This document shows positions 44,907 to 56,267 of a stretch of 64,000 nt of DNA, piece by piece. The translations under genes and the position numbers were made by a program. The notes under the pieces were generated by a model that worked only from the letters and a program-made list of their open reading frames with translations, did no database searches and had not been told where the DNA came from. This stretch comes from Siphonodentalium dalli. Lineage: Eukaryota > Mollusca > Scaphopoda > Gadilida > Siphonodentaliidae. The DNA is taken from the NCBI GenBank assembly GCA_032622095.1, contig CP136064.1, positions 218,562,205-218,626,204 on the forward strand, read 5' to 3'. Position 1 is the stretch's first letter. The number at the start of each line of letters is the position of its first letter.

Positions 44907-45663
44907 AATTCATGAAATGCGGTTGACTTTTGTTTGAGTTAACGTGCTAACGGTTTTGTGGGCAACCGGACGACGCGCCCGCCTACCGACCTCGCCATAA
45001 CATAAATCGAATTCGACTAAAAGTAAAACATTGAACACGGTGTTTTTGGGTCCCAAACAAACAGCATCCATGTTCTACGGCATGGGAGAGAAAAGAACGT
45101 TCCGTTATTAGTCTGTTTCTGATGTTAGAAATAAGGAGCGTTTGTTTCACATATGTTCGAAAATTTTAAAACAGCTGGAAATGGCTGTTATTATGGCTGT
45201 TATTATGGCTGTTATTATGGCACACATTTTCAGATCAAATCAAGCTCGTATACCAATATTTCATGTATTTGTCAGGCGCGGATTAGTGCTCTTCTAACCT
45301 CACTTGATTATCGATCGCTTCTACATATACAGGGCGTGATTTCATGGTGAAATTAACCATCTGTGCGATCTTTTCTACTGCGACAAGCTGACATCTCTTG
45401 ATGTGGCCTTCGGGATACAAGTCAGTGTCTGGAACGAACGAAGAGGAATAATTCTATTCTTATTCTTAACCGATTCGTAATTGTGAACCCAGCTAGTTGT
45501 GGAGGCAATAACTGATCATAACTGAACTGTTGAAAGTTTTTTTGAGCAGTTCGACATGTTAAACTGTTGGAATATCAAAACAGGTCGATCCGCTCATATA
45601 CTCAGTTACGGACAGCGCATGCCTCGTACTGAAAATACTCGCTTGTTCAACAGGGAACAATAA
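44907..45663. other. Spacer with a 12-bp microsatellite
   Basis: GGCTGTTATTAT is repeated about three and a half times at 45182-45222. The rest is unremarkable apart from one GGAGCGTTTG word near 45144. Confidence 0.6.
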
Positions 45664-46003
45664 TTTAAAGACACGTGCGGCCTTAATTGTCGAAAATATT
45701 CATATTTGTTCCAAACACCGTAAACAGAAAAACATTAAAACGCATACAGTTCCGTTCATATATACCATGACCATCGCGTAAACAGCATGTTATCATAAAG
45801 ACCTACTATATTTTACCTAAGCAAGAGCCTGATTGTGTTACAGAAGACAGCACAATGCTACTGGCTAATCAGACACAAATGGCATAAACGCTCTTTAGTA
45901 GTTCCATATTAGGTATTCACCAACAAAGAACGCTCTTTATGTTTACCATCATAATATAAACAAACACCAGAAAAGTAACTTTTTATGCTTTTGTTAACAT
46001 TTG
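45664..46003 (-). repeat. ~340-bp repeat, right member of an inverted pair
   Basis: Reverse complement of 28936-29282. Both outer edges are AACAAAAGC-proximal and both inner edges end near CACGTGYCTTTAA. Confidence 0.8.
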
Positions 46004-47908
46004 CGCAAGATATCCTACATGGATGGAAGGAATGAAAGAAGAACGGACACGACTCATTCGAGCGTCTAACTATTATCCACGTAATTTGGAAGGAGGTATA
46101 TAAGATAGCCTTAGATAGGTTAACAAATATCATACTGGATTCATATGCTCTGAAAGATCCTGAAAATACTTGCCATTTTCCAGCTATTTAAATTTTTCGC
46201 ACAGAATTGAAATAAACGCTCTTTATTTATACCATACCAGGAATAGAATAACACGTAGCGCTCTTTATGACAACGTGCACGTGCAATGTCAGGGAAAGAT
46301 TTGTTTGGTAACTTGGAAATTGACCATGAAATTGACATCGATTGATAAATGTAAAGCCCCACATGTACCGGTTCGATGCCTCAAATTATGCTTGCTCTCG
46401 TTGCATCCTGGTCCGATGTTGGTGATAAGCATAAATCTATAAATTCATAAAACGGACATGGCTCATTCGAGCTTCCAAATTCTGTCCACGCAAAATGATG
46501 TGTTGACAAAAACTCGAAATATTCATATATCGGCTTCCTACGGTACATGTATGCTATAATATACTTTCCATGGTCAATAGAAAAAACACGGAATGCCGTG
46601 CATATTGTTTTATGTTTGGGGTCGTGTTCAAAGTTGTATCTTTTATGACTTCAATACGTAATTCCGGGACACATACTGTTCGTAGAAAATACCGATAGTA
46701 GGCCTACAACTAGTTCAGTCAGGAACGTAGTGCGTATCCTTCTACGTTCAGTGTGCAGAAAGTTGGATATTGAAGGAGTCGTCCGCCAACTTGACCTTTG
46801 TGGCGACCTTTTCGATTTGACCTTTAGCATTGCGCGCAATATTTTGACCGCCATTCTTAACTCATGGGAGCGGTAGGTTTGAAGATATTTTCTGTTGGAT
46901 ATTTTTGTATTTTTGAACAGAAAATTGACTAATAATCTTCATAAAACTACGATATATAGTATCCGTATTAACTTGTCGCCAATTCTGCGTAATTATTGGA
47001 GCCTATACGCTATTATAGCCATGATAAATGATAATTATAAATGTTTATTGACGACTTCTGAATTTATCATTATTGACATGACATTGACAATTGACATTGA
47101 CTGAGTTGACTCAATCATACAATGTCATTGTTATTAATGCTGTTTTTTGTGTAAATATTGAATGATTTACTCATGTTTGACTCTGTCTAACTCTGATATA
47201 AGAAGAGTGTTACTTCAATCTTCATTATGATCATTCAATATTTCTATTTCTAAGTTCTTTTAACTGTAAATGTAGTCGTACTACTACTAATTACTATATA
47301 ATAAGTTATTATTAGTATTAGTATTACTAACTCAGTAGCTGAGTAACTCGTAGACTCCATTCTCAAGACTGTCCATTTAATATGATTCATCCATTATATT
47401 ATTAATTTATATTTGCAGCCTTTACTTTAGTAGGCTTTAGTCTAGAACATTGGTGAATAGACTGGGGATACATTATTCAAATGTACATTAAACTAATTAA
47501 ATTTATGCCACATAGTGCATGTCACTTGTCAGATGTGGTTTGAAAGCCTATTTAAAGTTAAACTGTTTTATACTATAGTCTTAATTTACTTAATATAGTG
47601 AGAACTATATTTATTTAACATGTATTTTTTTTTATTGCACTTGAAGTAAGTTGAAGTAGACCAAAACAAAGCTTTTACTGTAGTTAATAGTATTACTATT
47701 AGTATAACATAAGACTAGTACTAGTAGTAGTACATTTAACAATTAAATAAATGGGTGGAGACTCATAAATCATGATTAAATGATCATTTTAATTTAAGAC
47801 CATTTCCACATTCATTTTGACTAGTAGTACTACTACGAGTAGTATTTATATATATCATTATTAATTATTCTTCATTGATCTTTATTTCTCAGATACCCAG
47901 AATGAATT
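46004..47908. other. Non-coding interval upstream of the long transposase-like gene
   Basis: AAATAAACGCTCTTTATTTA occurs at 46209. A short diverged direct repeat (CTCATTCGAGCKTC) occurs at 46052 and 46462. From about 47200 the text is AT-rich with many CTAGTAGTAC words. TTTATTTCTCAG at 47882-47893 is a plausible splice acceptor just before the ATG at 47909. Confidence 0.45.
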
Positions 47909-49276
47909 ATGGCGTCTTCTACATTGGTGAAGTTAGTACATGGATCCGATGGGAAGCAACTGGATTTGTTGAGATTGGAAGAAACACTGGCTATATGTAT
48001 GTATAAGCATTTATTCATACCTGAAACATTAGACTCAGAGAATTGGAAAATAATTGACAGTCATGACACAGATTGTGATCTAGCAGCAGAATCACCATTC
48101 ATGCCAAGTATTGATCAGTTAGATAATATCATGTCTGTTCTCCAGAAAAATGAGAATACATTGGCAGCACTAGATTATGGTGTGTATGATTTCAAACAGA
48201 TAGATGCATTTCTTCAGCTGCATAAAGTAAAAATTATGAAAAGTAAGTGCTCAAAGTACATGTCATGGCTTAAAATAGAATTTGCTGCACCAAACTGTTA
48301 TCGTTCAATGGACTATGGAAAAATTCGAAATTTTGGCTCAACTATGATATCAAATACAATGAAAGCTGCAGTAGAATTTCCCAAATGCAGGATAAAAGTA
48401 CATGATGCATTGACCTTATTAGGTGATGAATGGTTTGACAATGCAATATTCAATGGAATTTCAGAAATTTTAAACGGTCAAGCTAAAAGTGCATATGTTG
48501 AATCTATGATGGTGGGGTTCAGCTGTGACTAGGACCAGACTTTTCTAAATATAGCTCAGTTTGGTGAACATGGAGACATTACTGTGAAGCATGGCAACCA
48601 TTACTCAATGGCAGTATACTCATGTAGTAATAATACTGTGATTTATGCAGACACCAAAGGATGGCCCAGTCCGCAAGACGTATTGACAAACATAGTAGGA
48701 GTTCTTGCCAAATGGGGAATTCCATCACCAGAATTGATATACTGCCATGACCCTGAGCAAACAAGTGAAATAGGACATTACTGTTCTTCAAATTGCTCAC
48801 CCCATTATCCAAAACAGGAATGCTCTAATGTTTGTGGACCAGTTCTTGTAGTAACAGCAAGTGTTGCAGCTTTAGACATACCAAAGTTTAATGCACTTTG
48901 TAGTCATGAGATAGCTGATAATCAACATCTGACATACCTCAGATCATGCAGTGGATTCTCACATTTTATGAGATTTGTTACACTGAATTGGCTCATGGAT
49001 GGTGTTGTGAATCTTGAGCATGTGTATCAAACAAATAGTCGGGTCCAATCATATGTAGAAGGACAGGAGACAAATGATTCACCAGATTTCAGTGACTCAG
49101 TGTCAGATGTGAATGAAATACCACAGCAGGCCAAGATGCACGAGGAACAAGCCAATGTCTGTTCTCAGTCCAATGAGTCGACAAGTACAGGAAAATCTGA
49201 TAAGAGGAATAATGGTGTAATAGTACCTGATAAATTAAGCACAGTTTTGTCTGGAAAACCTGAAGTAAAGATTTAG
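47909..49276 (+). pseudogene. C48/Ulp1-like protease part, one in-frame TAG
   Basis: The frame opens at ATG 47909 and continues past TAG (48530-48532) to 49276. LLGDEWFDNAIFNG occupies the place of the WLxDxxI entry motif. NHYSMAVYSCSNNTVIYADT supplies the catalytic His and Asp, and QECSNVCGPVLVV supplies the catalytic Cys. Order and spacing (His, Asp, about 70 residues, Cys) fit C48 proteases, which cut SUMO/ubiquitin-like conjugates and are known in some Mutator-like transposons. The region after about 49060 is Ser/Asp/Asn-rich linker. Confidence 0.6.
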
Positions 49277-49325
49277 GAATAAGAGACTAACATTATATCT
49301 GCACATTAGATTCTGTGAATCAGCT

Positions 49326-50012
49326 TTGAGCAAACAGTTTGCATGTACTGAGCTTGGATTGAAGGATGATGAGGCTATCACAAAAATCAATCAATATTTG
49401 TCAACAGATGAATGTCAGGAGCTAGTGGAAAATTTAAAATCTGCAAATATGGAGAAGGAGTACCAGGAGGCCCTTTCAAATGAGAACAGTAGTCTAAGAG
49501 ATCTGACATTTGGAAAGCCATTGATATCATACAGGAAGTCCAAAAAACATAATTTTATCCAGGTTGAGGTGAGACTCAAAGATGGTAAGAGAATGAGTAA
49601 GAACTTCAAGTGCTCAGATGAAGGAAAAAATGACACTGTAGCTAAAGAGGAGATCAGACAATTCTTGGAAGAGGATGCTGCAGATTGGGTGAGATATGAA
49701 GTGACCAACAAATTATGGATTGAATGTGGCAAGTTAGAAGTTGGATTACAAACAAAGTATTATTTTGACAAATTTTTGTTTGATGTCAACAAACACTATT
49801 TAGTAGACAAGGGCATACAAATCGATCACAATGAGCATTGTGGTGCCATGAAAGTAGCTGTTACAGATAATGAAAAGTGGGGGAAAACACACCGCTTTGA
49901 TGAAACCTATAGCTTTGAAGAAGGTACATATACTGATGATGCAATTACTCCAGTAGTATGCTTGCATGTGCTTCTAAGTCAGATACATGCAGAACAGAGT
50001 GCTTTGCACTAA
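49326..50012 (+). pseudogene. Middle helical/charged segment of the giant gene
   Basis: An open frame of 228 codons, shifted by one relative to the protease. The first 70 residues are helical and charged. Residues about 72-150 contain a beta-rich stretch (ISYRKSKKHNFIQVEVRLKD) that I do not recognise. It overlaps the next frame by about 55 bases. If the intron 49265-49336 (GTAAAG...AAACAG) is real, it joins in phase to the protease. Confidence 0.5.
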
Positions 50013-50674
50013 GAAGAAGTCTGAACGTTACTATAGCAACAAAAGAATGTCCATCATGCCAAGTTAAATTAGAAGAAGTACAAAGCCAATGTGAACATTG
50101 CATGGTGGATTATGATCACAACTTTAGGAAAGACAGTGTGGGGAGGATACTGTGCAATGCTTGTTACTTGCACATGTGGAAATATCACTGTGATCGTCTA
50201 ATGACATTGATGAACCAAACTTCAAATATCACTCGGGCAGTTCATGGAAAACACTTAGCCTGTGGTTGGAAACTGAAATTGGTTATATATTGTAATGATC
50301 TCTCAAAATGGACCATTTATAAAGGTGTGAAAAATGGCTCTTATCACAATGTAGAAGCAAACCAGGGAAAGAAGCGAGCTAGTCTCACAACAAGAGACTC
50401 GTGGGACAAACAGCGACTATCTTTCAAAGCAACAGCAAAACAAATAATCTCTGCAGGTAATAATCAAGAAAAGCTGCTTCTTAAAAAACCAGACGCAGAT
50501 GGTAAAATACATTATCTGGATCAAGTACGAAACCGGGTGAAATATGTAGACAAAGGTTTGATCAAAATCAGTATGAAAGAAAATGATATAATGTCTGACT
50601 GGCGGAGAACAGAGAACCTAATTCAAAGCAACTTTGACTCTGTGTTGCTTTTCCAGCTTTTTCGATGGTCATAG
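49958..50674 (+). pseudogene. GATA-like zinc finger and linker of the giant gene
   Basis: CPSC...CEHC...RILCNACYLHMWKYH at about 50046-50190 has the CxxC...CxxC spacing and the LCNAC signature of GATA-type fingers, though the loop is longer than in canonical GATA factors. A basic, lysine-rich linker follows. The frame ends at a stop after FQLFRWS. One extra T in the run at 50657-50662 would bring it into the next frame. Confidence 0.55.
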
Positions 50675-51713
50675 GAAGAGACTATCAGTATGTTGTAGCA
50701 AAGAATGAGTCTCTGAATTATTTGAGAACTTTTGGCAAAGCAGTTCTTGGTCTTGATGTGAAACATGACTTCAATGCAGTTCGTTTTAAAACTGCCTTCA
50801 TTACCTATTGTGATAGTATGAATGCTGGCCATCTTGTAGTCGCATCTGTATCCAATTCAGATGAGCAGCATATCCATGCCAGAACAATTCAGCTAATGTT
50901 AGCAAACGTACCATGCACCGACGAGAAATGCCTTCACCCTACAGAGTTGTACATCTTCAATGATGGCAACGGCTTTTTTTCCGATTGAAACCATGTTCAT
51001 TCAAAAACCAAATTCAGCCATTTTTTCAACATGACAAAGACAGGGCATTATTGAATGGAGTTATGAGTAATAACTTGAAATCAATACTGTGCAACTTCCA
51101 TGCCGTACAGGCTTTTCGCAGGCATTTGAATGAAGAAGAGTTGCGGCTTTTAACACGACCACTGGAGACAGGACTTAAATGTGTAATGAGGTGTTGGGAT
51201 CAAAACTCCAGGCAGTATGTGACAAAGAGGCTGATTGACTTCATAGAAAAAGAGATACCAGATTGGCTTCTGTCCGAGGAAAACAGGAGTAAACTGGTTG
51301 CATATTTAAATAAGCATTGGTTCTCTTTCCCATGGCATGAACCTATGTCTGCTGAGTGTATGTATGCTGTTGAAGAAACGGAGCAGACCAATCCACTACT
51401 TTTGACTGATAATGTGACAGAAAGGAAATTCAAAGATGTTGATGAGACATATTTTGGAGGCCATCTTAATCGGCTGATATGCACATTTACACTGACTTTA
51501 ATGAATAGCATAATTGATGATGATATAGTAGCCACTCAGCAAAATATGCAGCTATCACAAGTGAGAAAACAAGTGAGAAAGAGAAATATCCGAGGCAAAG
51601 TGAAAGAGCTCAAAGTATGTAAGCGTGGTACAAGCCTCATGCAAAGAGGCCTCATAGTAGAATGGAGCAAAAATGATGGTTGGGCATTGGTCAGAAGTGA
51701 GTCAGATACATAA
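50665..51713 (+). pseudogene. MULE-type transposase core (two frames)
   Basis: First frame (50665-50988): GLDVKHDFN with the first Asp, then the MULE-like strand pattern YCDSMNAGHLVVASVSNS and DEQHIHARTI. Second frame (50985-51713): FFQHDKDRALLNGV with the second Asp, ILCNFHAVQAFRRHL (the CxxH helix of MULEs) and DNVTERKFKDVDETYF, the place of the third acidic residue. The frame change falls at the T7 run 50973-50979. The layout is that of Mutator-like transposases. The frame stops at TAA 51711-51713, but the same frame stays open on both sides of it. Confidence 0.65.
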
Positions 51714-53177
51714 AGTAAGAAAGATTTCCCAGATGAATTTTTTTATGGTACACTTGAACCAGACGAAGAATTGGAAGAGAGAAATCATAGCCAGATTACC
51801 AATGAGAATGATGAGCATACCTATGACATTGTTACCAAATGCAAAAGGGCAATTTCAAATTTAGACATAGCCGCTTCTAGGATATTCTATGAATACATTT
51901 GTGCAATACTCCCAGATGAATTTGTTGAAAAAATTAAGGGAGAAGTTCATATTGTCAATATCAACCTGGGAATATGCACATGTAATTATTTCATAGTTAG
52001 GGGACAGCCTTATTTTTGCAAGCACATGTATGCATGTCTAACTCAAAGAGAATGTATACAAAATGAGCACACCTTACTGGAAGCTTTCAAGACCTTCAGA
52101 TTTAATAGGCAAAAACAAAACAAAACTATTGGCGAAGTGAATGTGCCTGTTGGACTTGATAGTTCAGATGTTATTATACAAAACTTGAAGAGGATATCTC
52201 ATGTTGCGGACTTCGAGGAATTGGAAAATGCTTCCAGAGGCAGAATATTGAAAGTGTTGCATGATGAGAGTCATCGTGGAATGAAGCTACCAAGAGGATC
52301 ATTGGCAAAAAGACACCCACACAACATGGGTTTCAGAAGACAAGAGGGCTCAGTACAAGAGAGGTATGCCCTAGTGATTCAAGATGACACAGAGGAAGGT
52401 CCTCTTGATCCATATAGGCCCAATGTGGATTTTCCGGATAAAGCTAGTGAGAGACATGGAGGTAGGAAGCGGCAGAGAGTTTCAAAACGTGGCATCAGTT
52501 TCTCTTCTGTGGTGGAAAATTCCTTGAAATTGAACGAGAAGATAAATACCTGTTTGTTGCCAATAAGAGCTGTTGATGATCATGAGGGGCAGTTGGAAAC
52601 CGAGATAGACAATTCAGAACCAGCGAAAAAGAAAGATCACTGTGAATTTAACAACATCCTTGTTTCAAAACCATGTATATGTGTTGAAAATGGGGAAATG
52701 CCTCCATATGCCTGCAGTACTGAGAATCAGTTATACAAGCATTATTCAATTAAACACAGAATGAACCTGTTGTGCTGTACTGTCTGCTTGTGTGATGGGA
52801 TAAAGGATGCACATTTCCTTAACATGGCATTAATGAACAGACACATTAATAAGTACCATTCCAGAAAAGTTATTGCACGCAAGGAGCAATCAAAACTGAT
52901 ATCTCTGTCAAGATCAGTTTCCAACACCGATGACAATCAAGATGAAGGAAGGATGACAACAACTAACAATACTGGTTCTGCAGGTAGCAGTAACTCAGTC
53001 ACAGCCAGTCAAGATTTAGCAGATCTCAAACTTGCAACATCGGAAGAAGCACTGGAAATACTCAAAGATAAGAAGGGCCATGCAGGTTTGCAAAATTTAG
53101 CTACATGGAAACATAATAAAACAGAAAAATTAAACAAAGCCATCAGATCTGTTGAAATGGACCTGCCCTGTATGTAA
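51714..53177 (+). pseudogene. SWIM-finger segment and linker of the giant gene
   Basis: The frame continues directly after the stop at 51711. VNINLGICTCNYFIVRGQPY then FCKHMYACL has the CxC...CxH pattern of SWIM zinc fingers, the usual C-terminal companion of MULE transposases. A long linker follows with a basic patch (KASERHGGRKRQRVSKRG) and a Cys/His-rich stretch around 52670-52860 that could be another zinc finger. The frame ends at 53175-53177; the PHD finger lies in the next frame. Confidence 0.65.
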
Positions 53178-53322
53178 GAGGGCCTGCAGATGGAAACCTA
53201 GGAAAGATGACCTTCAATCTGTTGAGTGTGGAACATGCAAAAAATGGTTTCACTGGAAGTGCGTAGCAATCACAAAAGAAACAGATTGGAAATGTATAGA
53301 TTGTGCTAATGAGCAAGACTAA
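53158..53322 (+). pseudogene. C-terminal PHD finger of the giant gene
   Basis: The frame reads WTCPVCKRACRWKP, then VECGTCKKWFHWKC, then WKCIDCANEQD and a stop at 53320-53322. The Cys4-His-Cys3 spacing and the WFHxxC signature are those of a PHD finger, a reader of histone H3 tails. It resembles the PHD fingers at 32615 and 42020. It is out of frame with the SWIM segment; removing 53086-53145 (GTTTGC...CATCAG) as an intron would join them in phase. Confidence 0.7.
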
Positions 53323-53369
53323 GATATGGCACGATAAAATTCAGATGAATCTGTTTCTTCAACTTCTGT

Positions 53370-53510
53370 GGGATTTTAATAATAAAACACGCGTAAAAAG
53401 AACGTCTAAGGAAACTGCTTGCTCTACTTCTAGAGGAGCTTAATAAAACACGCGTAAAAAGAACATCTAGCAAACTGCTTGCTCTACTTCTGGAGGAGCT
53501 CACATACTCT
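53370..53510 (+). repeat. Two ~62-bp tandem units with poly-A signals
   Basis: AATAAAACACGCGTAAAAAG begins two tandem units at about 53381 and 53441, both ending CTTCTRGAGGAGCT. Each contains AATAAA, so this is the likely 3' end region of the giant gene. Confidence 0.75.
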
Positions 53511-53980
53511 CCCTTGCTGAATATTGTTGATTTTTATAAGTAAATTGTACATAATTTTCAGTCCTAAAAATCCTTAACATTTTGCAATAATCAAGCTGCT
53601 TTTTACAAGAATCAAACCAAGAATCATGATTCTGATTATCATGAGATTTTAAGCCCTGACACGCAGATCTGAGAAGTGATGCATGTTTAAAAAAATTATT
53701 TGGCAGCTTCACTTTAAATTAATTATTCTGTTTGAAAGTGCACACCATGCATCACTATTTTTCACTTTCACTTGGCAGGGGAGAATATACACAGCTTTAG
53801 GTTACATGAGACGAAGACTCATTAGATTCAAGGTATGTATAAGGTATGCATAAGGTATGTATCATTTGCATTACTATTGGGTGACTGGGTAGAATGCAAA
53901 TATTTTTTTAATTTGTTCTGAGCCATTTGTTTAAAAGTAAACTAATCAAATAGGTGGGAGTATTTAACTGGTTATTGATA
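53511..53980. other. Non-coding interval
   Basis: Contains three AAGGTATGTAT-type words at about 53829-53862. No gene. Confidence 0.4.
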
Positions 53981-55029
53981 CAGTAATGCCCTAATTAATT
54001 GATTCCTTTAACCACAGCAGAATTATGGGTAACTTTTCAGGGTTTAGTCAGAAATATGGCTTGTTGCCATTCATCGGAAAGCTGTCCCCGAAAAGTTACC
54101 CATAATTCTGCTGGGTAACTTTTCAGGGTTTAGTCAGAAATATGGCTTGTTGCCATTCATCGGAAAGCTGTCCCCGAAAAGTTACCCATAATTCTGCTGA
54201 GGTTAAAGTGATGTGAAACGTAAATTGAACCTCACAATTGAGTTCCCTGCGTTATTCTGTGGAAAGACTGAATAAAATAACCCCCATACACGAAATGCCC
54301 TAACCAGATATCAGTTTGTACTAATTATACGGCCACGTAACTAACTATTTACTTTCCCTCAATCGGGACGAATAATTCCACTGTAAACGCGAAATAAATA
54401 CACAAACGAGTTGTCGTGTGCAGTCGCGGAAACACCCGAACACTTCCGACTTGGTCGGGATTGGGTCGGCTTTCGTTCTCAGAAAATAGCTTCCGTGGAG
54501 GGAGGCCGTTTGCTGGAATAGCGTAACATCAGCTTAACGAAATAAAACGAAAAACAAGCGGTATAGTCAATTCGAATGGGAGGGATATAAAAGGAATTAT
54601 TGCCTGAAATCACCAACGGAAGAACATTGACCGAGTTATGAAAGAATTATAATCAAAGTGGTCATGATCGAGCAATGAACAACGGTAACAGTTGAAAATG
54701 TTACTATTTATAGAAATTTGTAATCGTTGCAGATCGTTGACCGATTTTATGATCGAACTACAGCAGGTGCAGAAAGAGTTGTCTTACATGTGTATTTCAA
54801 ACTGTTTAAGTACCTGTGCAATGCTACATGTGTGCCATATTGCTATTCACTATTCTAGTACAGACCGTATTTGTTTGGGACAGCGATAGTGATATAGATA
54901 TCCATATGGAATTATGTTTTCTTCAATTTTTGAGTTTATATAGGCCCAAATAAATATACCATAAGATGGACTCAATCATTGACAGTTAAAATTGGATGGA
55001 AGTAAAGAAGTGTTGTGTATTTGCACTAA

Positions 55030-56260
55030 GTAAGCGCAATTGCTTTATGCTTAAGCGCAAATATTTGTATGCAAATAAATAATAAATGTAAAAAAGACTC
55101 CCATGTGATTTGCTCTAAACTCAAATTAACTCAGGCCATAAAACATTACTCAAACATAGGTGAGGACTCCACCCAGATCCCATACTAAGATGGATGTTCA
55201 GACTGAGGAAACCAGTTGGAGATAGGTACATGTATTTGATTAAGCATAATTCATTTCAATTACGCTTAAGTGTAAATGAAATCCACTTAAGCGTAAATGA
55301 GTTGAGCTTAACCGTAATTCATATACACCCCCATTGAACTCCACATACTCAAGCTGAAATGGATGCAACCACATTACTAATGCCAGTAAGTTAACATACA
55401 TCAGATTATACAAATATACATATAAGGTAAGACAGCCGATGAAATTATTGCTCTTAATATAATTCCAATGTATTATGATAACGCATAAGTCAATTATGCT
55501 TAAGCGTAAATGATTACATTAAGCGTAACTGATTTACGCTTAAATGCAATTAGTTAATATAAAATGTGAAAATGAATCATTTGCGCGTAAGCGCAAGTAT
55601 ATGTCTATCAATATATTTGCGCTTAAGCGCAAATACCTAACACTCCCTTTATACTTCCCTCTGATTGTGAATGATAGAGTCCATCTCATAGTATATTATC
55701 ATGGACCCATAGTAGTAGCCCCATATAATACTGAAACATTGAAGAAAAAATATTTCCATATGCATATATCAGCATCTCTGTCCCTGGTGTCCCAATAATT
55801 GGTGCCTCACTCCCAGAGCTCTAGTATATTTTATTAAAGGGACATCTCCTACACAGATATATACCATTTCCATGGCCATAAATATGGAATTCGGGGTTAC
55901 TGGGGACTCGCTTCCCTCATATGGTGTACTTATTGACTTGAAATTGGGGAAAACCCCAATTTTCATATTATCAGCATCCCTGTCCCAAAGAATTTGTGTC
56001 TCCATCCCAGAGATCTAGTATATTTTATAAAAGAGATATATCCTGCACATATCTCTACCATTTCCATGGTCATAAAAGAGATATTGGGGTTACTGGGGGG
56101 GGGGGGGTGCTTTCCTCATATGGTGGGTCTGTGCCATTTAAAATTAATTCAGGGGGGTGATATCAATGCATATTAATTTTTATTTGCGCAAATGATTTAC
56201 ACTGAAGCGCAAATGATAGATGTTATTTTGCGAAATATTTGCGCTTGATCGTAAATGAAT
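55030..56260. repeat. Cluster of (ATTTGCG)CTTAAGCGCAAAT palindromes
   Basis: A dozen or so variants of TTTGCGCTTAAGCGCAAA or TTAAGCGTAAATGA occur between 55030 and 56260. Examples are at 55049, 55264, 55290, 55499, 55585, 55616, 56204 and 56239. The full form at 55616-55634 is a perfect palindrome. Confidence 0.75.
55765..56130. repeat. ~200-bp tandem duplication, diverged
   Basis: ATCAGCATCTCTGTCCC...CCCAGAGCTCTAGTATATTT at 55769 matches ATCAGCATCCCTGTCCC...CCCAGAGATCTAGTATATTT at 55970. Both run on to ACCATTTCCATGG and CTCATATGGTG. The second copy has gained a G run (56096-56107). Confidence 0.85.
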
Positions 56261-56267
56261 AATAAAT

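Larger units (their letters stand above)
47909..53322 (+). pseudogene. Giant Ulp1-GATA-MULE-SWIM-PHD transposase-like gene
   Basis: About 5.4 kb of plus-strand coding text reads as one protein of roughly 1750 residues. In order it holds a C48/Ulp1-like cysteine protease (47909-49060), a linker, a helical segment (49326-49950), a GATA-like zinc finger (50040-50190), a MULE-type RNase-H transposase core (50740-51480), a SWIM zinc finger (about 51960-52040), a basic/acidic linker and a C-terminal PHD finger (53158-53310). Two in-frame stops (TAG 48530, TAA 51711) and about five frame changes break it. Two of these fall on T runs (50657-50662 and 50973-50979), and two could be short introns instead (49265-49336; about 53086-53145). 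A splice acceptor precedes the ATG and AATAAA follows the last stop. Whether it is a decayed transposon or a gene with assembly errors is undecided. Confidence 0.75.
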
